Of a stretch of DNA of 64,000 nt, positions 13,383-26,454 are shown in pieces. The position numbers and the translations under genes are program-made. Every line of letters begins with the position of its first letter. The first letter of the stretch is position 1. The notes under the pieces were generated by a model. It was not told the DNA's origin and did not search any database. It worked only from the letters and a program-made list of their open reading frames with translations. The stretch lies in NCBI GenBank assembly GCA_016630905.1, contig WBMQ01000001.1:1798001-1862000 (forward strand). The letters are read 5' to 3'. This stretch comes from Capillidium heterosporum (taxonomy: Eukaryota; Entomophthoromycota; Entomophthoromycetes; Entomophthorales; Capillidiaceae).

Positions 13383-13493
13383 ATGATAACCGACAACCAA
13401 CTCAACCTAGTCGTCAATGTAACTGGAGCCATTATCGTTGTGTTGATATTTTTACATCACTTTATTGTCATCAACTCCAAGAATACCGCTTGA
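13383..13493 (+). CDS. OST4: OST4 mini-subunit of oligosaccharyltransferase
   Basis: A 36-residue protein, too short for most gene finders. It begins MITDNQLN, matching the MITDxQL start of animal Ost4 and MISDEQLN of yeast Ost4. One hydrophobic helix follows (about residues 9-30, GAIIVVLIFLHHFIVIN), then a short polar end (NSKNTA). Ost4 spans the ER membrane and holds the catalytic Stt3 subunit together with Ost3/Ost6 in the complex that N-glycosylates nascent proteins. The family is normally 35-40 residues, so the length is right. There is no intron. I am confident because the N-terminal motif, length and single helix all agree. Confidence 0.88.
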   Translation: MITDNQLNLVVNVTGAIIVVLIFLHHFIVINSKNTA

Positions 13494-14650
13494 GTTCAGC
13501 CTCCATCAACTAATTAAAGTAAAATTTCAATAGGTAATTGCTTGTTTAATGTTAAATACAGTTTTCTTTTTAAAATATGATGTTAAAGCTTTGCTTTTTG
13601 TTTAGGTATTCCCCATTCAACTCCTTTACGATTAAACAATAGTAGAACTAAGCTATATTTTAAGTGGTCCATTAAATAAATTAGGAATTTCAATTTTTAT
13701 GTAATTGGATTGAGACTTGAGGTAGATGAAGAGTACTTACCCACTTTCTGTTAGATTTACTTTATTTTCTATAGTTTTGCTTTCTATTCCTTCTAATCTT
13801 TTCATAGCTCATTTATAAGTTTATAAGGAACATGTATGTATACCTTTAAAATAACAATTGAGTTATGCCATTTCTTTAATCTATATAGAACAACTTATTT
13901 GGCCTCACTTTAGTCAAAAGTACTTTATCAAGAATGTAGAAAAGGAGTCATAAACCTTACAATTTAAATGAAGGGAAATGAGCTAGAAAGTACTATCCAA
14001 GCAAATTCTACTAAAATATGCTGCCATATAGGAAACTAGGCTCATTAATAGGCTGGGAAACAATGAAAAGTATATATTTCAGATAGGATAAAACTAATTG
14101 TAGGTGGAAACACATGAATTTTATTAGAAAAATGGAAGTGTCTATACTGAAGGATTGTTAGCTCCTATAAAAACTTTAAAAATACTTGAAGCAACAATCC
14201 ATCTATATATTTGAACTCACAATAACTTTTACTGTATATTAAACTATACTTAATAAAATACTTCCACTACCTGCCTATAAAATATGGAATTATAGCTATC
14301 TTAGAAGTTAGAACTATAGCATTTGAAACTGTATTTATATCTAGTTGACAAAGAAATTAATGGCTGAAGAGTATGTGTTTAAAAGGCTTTATAGCTAGGT
14401 ATTATAAATATAGAGGCTATAGTAAAAATCGACTGTCAAACAAATTGATATAAATTGTAACAACAAAAAGCTTGTGCTTAGAAATGATATTATATATATA
14501 TAATGGCTGAAGCAATGCTAAACTAATATATGCTTTCCTAGTATAAGTCTTATATAAAACTTTCAATGAGAAGATCGACATACTTTTATTACAATAACTT
14601 GGACTGCAATCTCATTTACAGTATATAAAAGCAAACACCTCATTTACTGT
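13494..14650. other. Intergenic, no gene seen
   Basis: Very AT-rich gap between convergent OST4 and uL16. No RNA gene or repeat was recognised. Confidence 0.6.
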
Positions 14651-17665
<3,015 letters not shown>

Positions 17666-17679
17666 TATATATATAAATG
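17666..17679 (+). promoter_or_regulatory. TATA box of the amine oxidase gene
   Basis: The TATATATATAAATG-type element lies about 65-78 bases before the start codon at 17744, a usual TATA-to-start distance for a gene with a short leader. It is called from sequence and position only, in a region rich in TA. Confidence 0.45.
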
Positions 17680-17743
17680 AGATCCACGAAGCAATATTTT
17701 GAAGATTAAGTCCTAAGAGAACATCAAGCAAATTGAACTAACC

Positions 17744-19399
17744 ATGAACAGATATACCCTGCTACTTTTCGCCTACTTCAACTTAAACTCTGGTGAGACC
17801 AGCTGCTCCGGCAACCAGATATCCATCAGCAAGCCCGGTGGTACACCAGTTCAAGAGGATTCCCTGGTAAACGTTGAAATAGCCTACACTTCACCCGTAG
17901 TCAGTCCTGGAAACTTGAAGCTAACCTTTGGGAGCTGCAGCAACGAGTCCTCCGATACATTGATTGGCGAGACCTCAATAGCTTCAATCAAACCGACTAA
18001 ATTCGTCTGGGCTACGCCCCAGAAAGGTGCTCCCGGCCCCAAAACAGAAGTCTGTGTCAAGGCAGTCGTCAACAGCTGCGTAGTAGGCCAAAGCAAACCT
18101 TTTACCATTGTAGCATCCACTTTCAACTACGCCGACGAGGACAACAGCTGGCGCTACGATGCAGTCAAAGATTTCAGATCCAACGGGAACTTCATCGCCA
18201 ACAAGGTCCCCAAGTCGGTTGGAATTGTAGGCGCCGGTATGTCGGGCATGTTCAGCGCCCTACTCTTCGACCTGGTCAAGCTGAACTACAAAGTCGAGCT
18301 AATCGAATCCAACGATAAAAGGGTAGGTGGACGTATCTGGACTCACCACTTCCCGGGTGGCGATCGCTACGATTATCACGAGTTGGGAGCTATGCGCTTG
18401 ATCAAGAACTGGACTTATGCCAACGGAACTTCGGCTGAAGATGCCTCTAGCAGGAGTGTCTATCGGTTACTAAACCACTTGAACGATACAATTACGAACC
18501 CCAAAGACAAGCTTCATTTGATCCCCTTCATCTTTGGCAAAACGCAAGACGGCCATTTCGGTACCTTTTCGGGTTGGCAGCAGGTCGAAGACGGTCTTGA
18601 TCGGTTCCCAAAAGCACTGCGGAACGAACTTCTCAAGCGTAAGGTCCCAGTCATCCACGGTAAGGTCTACAAGCTCAACTACACAGACAAAGTTGAACTC
18701 AAGTATAAGCCCAGGTTAATCCTCAACACCCCTGACGTCAGCGTAAAATACGATTACGCCGTCGTAGCGGTACCTTTGACGGTAGTGCGGTTCTGGAAGC
18801 TACCTAAATTTAGCAAGGATCTCAATGACCTCATCCAGTTCCAACACCACGACCGTAGCTGCAAGGTTCTCCTCAAATTCGAGCAAAGATTCTGGAATTC
18901 CACCGAGTATGTAGGCCAGCAGCTGTCTGACAATTCAACGGTACTGTTCACCACTGTCTACCCTAGTCACGGGAATTCCAAGGTTGTCATCGCCTCTTAC
19001 GTGTACACCGACCGTTTAGAGACCCAAGAGGCGGCCGATATTGACGAGATGGAAATGCTAGCCATCGACGAGTTAGTCAAAGTCCACGGTGAAGTCGTAC
19101 GCCACAGCTATAAAAGAGGCAACATCAAGCGTCAGTGCTGGCACTTGGATCCCAACTCGTTGAACGGGTTCGTATACTTCAACTACCTGCATGAAAAGGA
19201 ACAGTATCTGCCTGCTTTTAACAAGATGCAACACAATACCGTTTTTACGGTGGATTCTACCGACCACAGAGCTTCCTGGATTGGTGGTGCTTTGAACGCT
19301 GGGTTAAGAGGCGTACTGCAAATCCTGGTCAAGGATGGGCACGTCGATGAGGCTAGAGAATTAGCTAAACGATGGGGTGGTGATTACCATCATATCTAA
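17744..19399 (+). CDS. Secreted flavin amine oxidase, L-amino-acid-oxidase-like
   Basis: FAD-dependent oxidase of 551 residues that would oxidise amino acids or amines to release ammonia and hydrogen peroxide. A short hydrophobic N-terminus (YTLLLFAYFNLNSG) looks like a signal peptide. A roughly 140-residue N-terminal segment has paired cysteines. The Rossmann dinucleotide motif GIVGAGMSGMFSALL is at about residues 163-177, followed by ES-x9-GGRIWTH, the second FAD signature of this family. ELGAMRL and the C-terminal block SWIGGALNAGLRGVLQIL complete the FAD pocket. The gene has no intron and no frame break, and is preceded by a long gap. An extracellular role in nitrogen scavenging or defence is inference. 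The substrate cannot be told from sequence. Confidence 0.85.
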   Translation: MNRYTLLLFAYFNLNSGETSCSGNQISISKPGGTPVQEDSLVNVEIAYTSPVVSPGNLKLTFGSCSNESSDTLIGETSIASIKPTKFVWATPQKGAPGPKTEVCVKAVVNSCVVGQSKPFTIVASTFNYADEDNSWRYDAVKDFRSNGNFIANKVPKSVGIVGAGMSGMFSALLFDLVKLNYKVELIESNDKRVGGRIWTHHFPGGDRYDYHELGAMRLIKNWTYANGTSAEDASSRSVYRLLNHLNDTITNPKDKLHLIPFIFGKTQDGHFGTFSGWQQVEDGLDRFPKALRNELLKRKVPVIHGKVYKLNYTDKVELKYKPRLILNTPDVSVKYDYAVVAVPLTVVRFWKLPKFSKDLNDLIQFQHHDRSCKVLLKFEQRFWNSTEYVGQQLSDNSTVLFTTVYPSHGNSKVVIASYVYTDRLETQEAADIDEMEMLAIDELVKVHGEVVRHSYKRGNIKRQCWHLDPNSLNGFVYFNYLHEKEQYLPAFNKMQHNTVFTVDSTDHRASWIGGALNAGLRGVLQILVKDGHVDEARELAKRWGGDYHHI

Positions 19400-19625
19400 T
19401 GCGATTGATTCAGCCGACTTATCATTTTCTTAGTATACTAATAAACTATACCAAATTTGACATTTCTTAGTTCAAGCATAAATCAATCCAGCCTAAATTT
19501 AAAACTTTTACTTTTGAAAAACTTTTCGCACTTGCAGAATAACTGAAGTAAGGAATAACACCAGGAAATAGATATAGTAGAGGAATAGAGAAGTTATAGT
19601 TTTGAGCCAACAAGTTTTATCAATC

Positions 19626-22154
19626 ATGAACAACCAACTTATAGAAAAGTTAGTATCCTTATTACTACCATATAAAATACATTACTAACTAAATTTATGT
19701 AGTTTACGAATTCAACAAAAGTTCAGTTCGTTTTATAGCAGTGGACGAGTCATATACCTAGAATCCAGTAAACTCTTGATAGCGGTAGACCAAGACAAAG
19801 TCAACCTAATAAACATCGACAATCTGCAGGTTTTACATACGTTCGAACCGGTACATTTTTTTATAAGCAATTTATTGAACTCATAGTTTAGGATGGCGAA
19901 GTGATAACTGATTTGAATGCGACTTCCGACTACCTTATCCTCAACTCACGATCTTTACAAACCTACATATACAACCTATCCGACTTTAGCTTGTACTTCC
20001 AAAGGAAGCTTCATAACGCTCCCGTGTTGGTAAGTGATGTCTCGAGCTGCGGTGAGTATTTGGCGACGGGGAGCGCTGACAACACGGTCAAAATTTTCGA
20101 CTTGAAGCGACGTTACGAGACCCACCACTTCAAATCGCATGGTGGTATCATATCGGCAGTCAAGTTTTTGGCTATCGGTAAAACCATGTACTGTGCAACC
20201 GCCAGTTTGGACTTGAAGTTGCGCATATTCGACCTCCACGAGAAGAAGCTGTTCAAGCAATTCGAGGGGCACAGCTCTGTCATACGTGCTATAGACTTCA
20301 ACCTACAGAGTGGTCCTACCGGGAAATCCAAGGTTCTGGTTGTTGGGTCGAGAGATCGTACTGCCAGCATCTACGACTTGGCCACTTGGAAGCAAGTTTT
20401 GACTTTGAACGTCGACGACACCGTCGAAAGTCTGGTAACCTTCAAAGATGGGTTCCTGACGGTTGGCGAATCGGGTCGGTTCAAGGGATTTAATTACGCT
20501 GGCGAGCCGACGCTAGATATCCCATTGCACTCGGGTCCCGTCCTACGACCCATTGTCGGCATGGCCAAATTGGATGGGAGAGGTCTCTACGTGTATGACG
20601 AAAATAACATCATCCGTACATTTACTTTTGATAATAACAAGCTGGAGCTTATAAATGAGATCCCTGGTTTCGTCGACGAGGCGGTAGCTTGCAAGTTCCT
20701 GACCCAAGACAACAATCGCATCGCCATCGCCTGCAACGCTGAGATCCTACGGATCTACGATCCTTCCAGCGCGTCGACCCAGCTACTGTACGGTCACCAG
20801 TCTTCGATACTCGCTATGGACTACTTGAACGGCATGTTGGTCACCGCCAGTAAAGATTCGACCATCCGGGTCTGGCGCCTTCATCAGGATCGCTATCAAT
20901 GCGTAGCTGTTGGTTCGGGTCACGCCGAAGCCATTGGTGCCGTTGCCATAGCACCTAACGGTAATCTGATCGTGACTGGATCTATGGACCGTACCGTCAA
21001 AGTTTGGGACATCAGCGACATCGACCAGGACATCAGCAGGGTAGTGGAACTTAAATCCATCTACACCGTTATGGCTCACCAGAAGGACATCAACTGCGTT
21101 AAATTCCATCCCAAGGGTCATTGCTTCGCAACCGGATCCCAAGACAAGAAGGTCAAGGTATTCAATGTCCAGGACGGTGCACTGATCAGTACGATTGAAG
21201 GGCACAAGCGCGGTATCTGGGCCCTTGACTTCCACCCCACTTTGAACCTAGTAGCAACCGCCAGTGGCGACCGTTCAGTCCGCGTCACCAACGTCCAGAG
21301 TGGTGAGACTCAGGCCTGCTTGGAAGCCCATAACAACGCCGTTGTCAGTGTCGGATTCCTCAAGATGGGACAGCAGCTTCTAGTAGGTACAGCCGATGGT
21401 AATGTCAAATTGTGGAACTGGGAAAAGCAGCTCGAGGTGTTAACCATGGATTTGCACGAGGGTAAAGTTTGGGATATCTCATGGGACGACGATGCTGCTA
21501 ACTTCATGGCAGTTGGCAGTGAGGGTGCCTTTACTTTATTCTGCGATTCTACCACTGAAACTTTGCAGCTCAAGGATGAGGCCATGCAGAAGGAGATTGA
21601 AGATTTGCAAATCTTGGAGAACTTGGTCCATCACAACCAGTTCGACCAGGCCCTCAAGATGGCTTTGGTGTTAGACCGTCCCCGCAAGCTGATGGATGTC
21701 GTGCGTAAGCTTAGGAACCAACGCGCTATCAACTCGCCGTACGTCTTGGGTAGTCGCAAATGTGACAATGTCTTTGCCGTCTTGGATAACCAACTGGTAC
21801 TTTTTCACTTCACTTTCAATGCTTATTTCTTTAATTAGCTGCAACGCCTGTTGACCTACCTGCAGGAGTGGAATACCAACGGACGAACCTCCAACGAAGC
21901 CCAGTTGTTACTCAACCTCATACTCAAGGCTTACCCTACCCAGAAGCTGATCGAACTTGCTGCCTTCAAAGAGGTACTTTTGCTTTTTTATTTGGCTATG
22001 TACTAATTTAATATTGTAGTTGGTTCGTAGCCTGGTCCCCTATACGGCCAAGCATTACAATCGATTGGATCGCCTAGTTACCGACACCTACCTTATTGAC
22101 CACTGTATCGATTCCATAGAAGCGCTTAAAATTGAGGAGGATTTGGAGTTTTAA
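19626..22154 (+). CDS. UTP13: U3 snoRNP WD40 protein Utp13 (TBL3)
   Basis: Component of the UTP-B part of the small-subunit processome, which acts in the nucleolus on 18S pre-rRNA. The frame begins MNNQLIE at 19626, with an intron right after it. WD40 repeats then fill most of the protein (GSADNTVKIFDLKR, SRDRTASIYDL, ASKDSTIRVWRL, GSMDRTVKVWDIS, GSQDKKVKVFNVQ, ASGDRSVRVTNVQ). The C-terminal helical Utp13 domain (LENLVHHNQFDQALKMALVLDRPRKL, ending ALKIEEDLEF) identifies the family. Four introns are clear: after residue 6, near 19852, near 21796 and near 21974. No frame break is seen in about 2.3 kb of coding sequence, so the breaks elsewhere are not uniform. Confidence 0.93.
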
Positions 22155-23513
22155 GTTAGGTTCTTGAATTTGGGATGGTGACAAGTTTATTAGAGGAGTT
22201 AAAGGCAGCCTGGGTTTGAAGCGGTCCTTTTGGAAGGGTTTATAATAAATAGATGTGATGCACAATAAGATAAACAGACTCGACTGTTGAAAGTGGTTTT
22301 ATTTGAGCCTAGCTTTGATTTTAATTGTTGGCTATTGAACTACTACTCGGTCTAGCAAAACCGAATAGCAATTATATTTGGATTTATACTTTCCAATACC
22401 ACTTAGTATAGCTGTAAACTTGGCCTATTGCATTCGCTTAGCCTATGGCTATGGCGTTGCCATCCTCTTGGACTTATGCAATCACGTAATTTTTAGTTTG
22501 TTTGCTTTTGAAGTGGAGATCTGCTCCTCATCAGTCTTAGTGCTTCCTAAAATGCACTCAAGTTGATAATCAATTCAAGTTGGCTAGTCATCCTCCGGCC
22601 TTCGACATCAACATAATACATAGCATTTAAAAAGTTTAGTAAGCTTTCTAGTGAATTTGAAGGCTTAAGTTTGGTCTTCAACCCTACACTCAATAGGTAA
22701 ACCTCAGTAAATCTTAACCACAGTCAAAGTTTCTGATACCTTCGAAGCTAAGCTGTTTACTTAAATAACACATGTTGGTGAATTAGTAGTGGACTGTTCG
22801 ATAGCTATATGAGAACCTATCTAGTTTGGGTTGTTGAGTATTTTAGGATATAAAAATAACAAACAGAATCTCCGCTAAGCTTCATATTTGAGATGAATAT
22901 TTCCTAAGTTCGGATTTATTGCACACTTTTATATATAAATTTAAAGTAAAAGGACAGGTCAAACCCCTACGCTAGCAAAAGCACCTAAAGGTAACTCGAA
23001 AAAGTCCGACTACAAGGGTAAGTAGAAAAAATGTAAAGGTAGGTTCAGTTTGGTAAGTCCTATAATTCAATCTTCAACAAATCGAGCTAAATTTATAATT
23101 GATTTGAATATCTTTATAAATACGGTCCAAAACAAGGTAGGCAATCAATTGCTTTTCTGTTCCCATAGGCTTGAGAATTCTTTACAATTGAATTTTAGAA
23201 ACTTGCTAGTTTATATGAACCACATTGCATAGGATTTACCTAGCTTATTTCTGACCAAAATAGGATTTCTTGCCAAAGCTCGACAAAAAGTAGAACATGA
23301 GAATTACTTTGAACTTAAGACTAAATCCTTGCTTCGCGTATACTAAAGGTCTTTCCCAGTTTAATTAGATGTAACCGTACCTTCACTTCTATATGCATAC
23401 ATATTTTATTTTACTTTATTGCCATCGCTACTTGTTTCGTCAGTCAACACATTTCTGCTCTACATCCAATTTTTCAATCCATCCTAATACTTACGTCATA
23501 AAGCTGAGACTAA
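22155..23513. other. Intergenic, no gene seen
   Basis: A 1.36-kb gap between two co-directional genes. Only short open frames without coding character are present. It should hold the LST8 promoter. Confidence 0.55.
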
Positions 23514-24953
23514 ATGCAAACTAACCATATCAACTCTCAAAAGTTTACCTACAAAATGGAGACCAACAGTTTGAATGTCAACCCAGCCAGCAGCCGCAAT
23601 CGAAAGTACAACTCTATACATCAGAAGCCCATCCACCCAGCTCAAGAAACTAAATCGGACAAGCATCTAGTTGTGCTATGTACTGCTGGATACGATCATA
23701 CCATAAGGTTTTGGGAAGCATTATCTGGGATATGTTACAGAACTATCCAACATCCAGACTCGGTAATTTAAATTGGTGCTCCTTTCTAATAGCTTTCTGC
23801 TAGCAAGTTAATCGACTATGTATTTCAAAAGATAAGAAGGTGGTAGCTGCTGCAGGTAATTGACAGTGAATTTAATTTATAGAGTTTTCAATTATAGGCC
23901 ATTTAAGCACATGCTTGTACGATGTACAATCCTTGAAACCGGAACCTGTAACTATTCAGCTTATCTAGTTTTAACTAAAGTAATCCTTAGATTATCAAAT
24001 TTGAGGGCCACGCCAACAATATAACAGGTCTGGCTTTTAGTAACGATAACCAATGGTTAGCAACTGGTTCTGAAGACGGGACTTTGAAGATATGGGACCT
24101 TAGGTAAGCCTTTACACTCCATGGCTATACTCTTTTAGAATAGATTTTGAATTACTTTATCAATTAACAGGAGCCCTGTCGTTCAACGAAACTACGATCA
24201 TAAATCTGGGATAAACGACTTGGTTGTACATCCAAAATATAACAATGTGATCTCTTGTGATTCGGGAGGTTCAGTTAAAATCTGGGATTTAGGAGAAAAT
24301 TTATGTACTCACGAACTGGTAACCATTTTATACTTTTAAATATAGCTTCCTCTTACAAGTTACTAAAAGCTTGTTTTATTAGGTAGCTAAAGATGGTCCG
24401 TTGCGATCGGTCTCTGTAAGTGGGGATGGAAAGTTACTCGTTGCCGCTGGTACTGATGGCTCGTGCTATTCATGGACTTTGGATAGTAAACTGGCCAACC
24501 TACCCAAGGCTCAGGCACATTTCAAAGCCCATGATAAGTATCTAACTAGAGCTAAATTATCCCCCGACGGTCTGTAAGTATTTGTTTATATTTTTGCTAT
24601 GCATCGATGATTTATTAACTATCACCTACTTACCTTTCTTATATTTTCAGGTTACTTGCGACAACTTCGGCTGATACAACTGTTAAACTCTTTGATGTCA
24701 AGGATCACAAATTCGTCCATAGGGAGACCCTCGTAGGACATGGGAGATGGGTTTGGGATTGCGCCTTTGCCAACGACTCTTCCTACTTGCTGACAGGTAT
24801 AATTTAGTTTTTTAATTTACTCAAATAGCATTTTCAGCTTCATCGGATAATATGGCTAGGTTATGGGATCTGAAAACCAGTGAATGTATTCGACAGTACA
24901 AGGGACATCATAAAGCGGTGGTTACTATTGCATTGAACGATATCGAGAAATAA
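23514..24953 (+). CDS. LST8: TOR complex subunit Lst8 (mLST8)
   Basis: Small WD40 propeller that binds the TOR kinase domain in TORC1 and TORC2. After a 40-residue extension, the spliced product reads [21 protein letters not shown] then HPDSQVNRL, the diagnostic opening of Lst8. Repeats follow: [39 protein letters not shown] and [20 protein letters not shown]. Seven introns of about 40-75 nt are all GT-AG and keep frame throughout, so the structure can be read exactly. The extension starts [11 protein letters not shown] second ATG at 23556 would give a protein nearer the usual length, so the start is uncertain. No frame break is present. Confidence 0.95.
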
Positions 24954-25134
24954 AGTGAATAATTTTTGAAATTTACTTTTAGATATGCTATTGAACAATT
25001 TGCTTTGTTAAAACAACCATTTTACTACGCTTTCTAAATATATAAAACGATAAATAGGTTCAAGTGATGGGAATAGTATATATTTCAAATTTGCAGCACA
25101 TAAAGAAACTTAATAGGATTCTCTCAAACTCCAC

Positions 25135-25731
25135 TTATTCTAAAACTTTAATCTCTTTTAAATAACGTTTGGTCATACAATAAGTTTGAACAGCTGGCAA
25201 CATCAGTTCTCCTTTGCAAATGAGCATGTCTATTTCAGCTTCAGTCATCTCAACAACCTCCATATCTCTTTCCTCAGCATCTCTCGCTTTGGGTTGTTCA
25301 TCGACTTCTGGGTCCAAGTTTAAATAGGGGAAAAATCGATTGAATGACCACTTTAACTCGTTCAATCCCAACCTGTCGCCATCAAAATGATCAATCAAGT
25401 CAATGAACTTCCCACCTTTAACTTGAACCTCTTCATTGACTTCAGCTTTGACGGTGTCTAGGATAGTCGTATGCTTCTTGGGCTCAAAGCCACCGCAGGC
25501 AAAGTTGTAGAGCATGGTGTTGGTTCCTTGGCAGTACTCTTTGATAAGTTTGAATTTCTTGGTGCTAATTGAAAACACTGAAACTACTACAAACGCATGG
25601 CTGTGCCCAACTAAATCGTAGCTTATTGTTAACTCGGGGTCGAATGCAACTACTCTATCACGGACTTCGATGTATCGTTTGTAGACCGTTGTTTCGCTGA
25701 CTATTTGGGATGCTGGTTTAGATTGGCTCAT
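25135..25731 (-). CDS. Nudix-like protein with a degenerate catalytic box
   Basis: A single-exon protein of 198 residues. A GGFEPKKHTTILDTVKAEVNEE segment (about residues 80-103) sits where a Nudix box would be. It keeps the AEVNEE glutamates that resemble the metal-binding E-x-x-E-E, but the usual spacing and the conserved Arg and Gly are not clean. The fold order (beta strands, box, then acidic insertion and a C-terminal helix) fits ADP-sugar pyrophosphatase-like proteins. Nudix enzymes hydrolyse nucleoside diphosphates linked to another moiety. Here activity is doubtful, and an alternative is an unrelated fungal protein. An acidic stretch (EERDMEVVEMTEAEIDM) lies near the C-terminus. Confidence 0.5.
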   Translation of the reverse strand: MSQSKPASQIVSETTVYKRYIEVRDRVVAFDPELTISYDLVGHSHAFVVVSVFSISTKKFKLIKEYCQGTNTMLYNFACGGFEPKKHTTILDTVKAEVNEEVQVKGGKFIDLIDHFDGDRLGLNELKWSFNRFFPYLNLDPEVDEQPKARDAEERDMEVVEMTEAEIDMLICKGELMLPAVQTYCMTKRYLKEIKVLE

Positions 25732-26068
25732 TTTAGGGATGTTATCAGTTCCTGTTTGTTTTTCTGGAATGCAAAATCAGTGTTCCAGAACCAAATCCAC
25801 TTACCTTTGGAGAAACTTTTCAAGTGGATTGGGAATTGCAGATTTCAGTTTTCTATTTGGCAATTTATCGGCTAAATCCCAAGGAGATTTTTACTAAAAT
25901 TGTCGGGTTCAACAAATTCGGAGCTCTTGGCAAGGAACTGTAGGAGGCTTCATCTCCGATACAGCCAAGTTTTAGGGTAGACTGCTTATCAGTCAAGGCT
26001 GATAAAAGCCTTGCATAAGATCTAGACACCTTTATTATTTATAGCAATGCATGGAACATAGTGGATTT

Positions 26069-26345
26069 TCATTCAATCTCATGTAAAAGCCTGAGTGAGT
26101 CGAAAATTTCGGATCGGTCAAACTGTTTTATGTCCATCAGCTTTGCCAATTCACTTGTAGCATCAACCTTTCATTTGGCGAAATTTAAACCACCCTTCAA
26201 ATTATCCATGAATCCTTGCCATTGGGCTTGTTTAAAAGCAGAAATAGCAAGTTTAAATATAAATGAAGGAATCTGATTGATTAAAAGTAATGGTGATCCA
26301 AATTGGAGCTGTGGTTTGAGAAAATATAAGGATTGAGAGACAGTT
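26069..26345 (-). pseudogene. Small coding-like region with one in-frame TGA
   Basis: On the minus strand one frame stays open from about 26345 to a TGA ending at 26069, apart from a single TGA at 26171-26173. The upstream half reads FKLAISAFKQAQWQGFMDNL. The downstream half reads VDATSELAKLMDIKQF then DRSEIFDSLRLLHEIE. Both halves look coding and are in the same frame. I do not recognise the family. No ATG is found in the open part, so a first exon would have to lie in the 110 bp before the next gene. Possibilities are a decayed gene, an unseen intron, or a sequence error. The sense-strand open frame here (26061-26276) is a shadow. Confidence 0.35.
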
Positions 26346-26454
26346 TAAATCCATTAACTTTATAGCAACATTTCAATAAATATCCAACCACTCGCCCTAG
26401 CAGCAGAGGTTGCTTCCGACAAGTATTTAAGTTTAATCAACTGCCTTTCGAACA

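Noticed and set aside
26061-26276. Plus-strand 71-codon open frame
   Set aside because: It lies antisense to the more coding-like minus-strand frame ending FDSLRLLHEIE.
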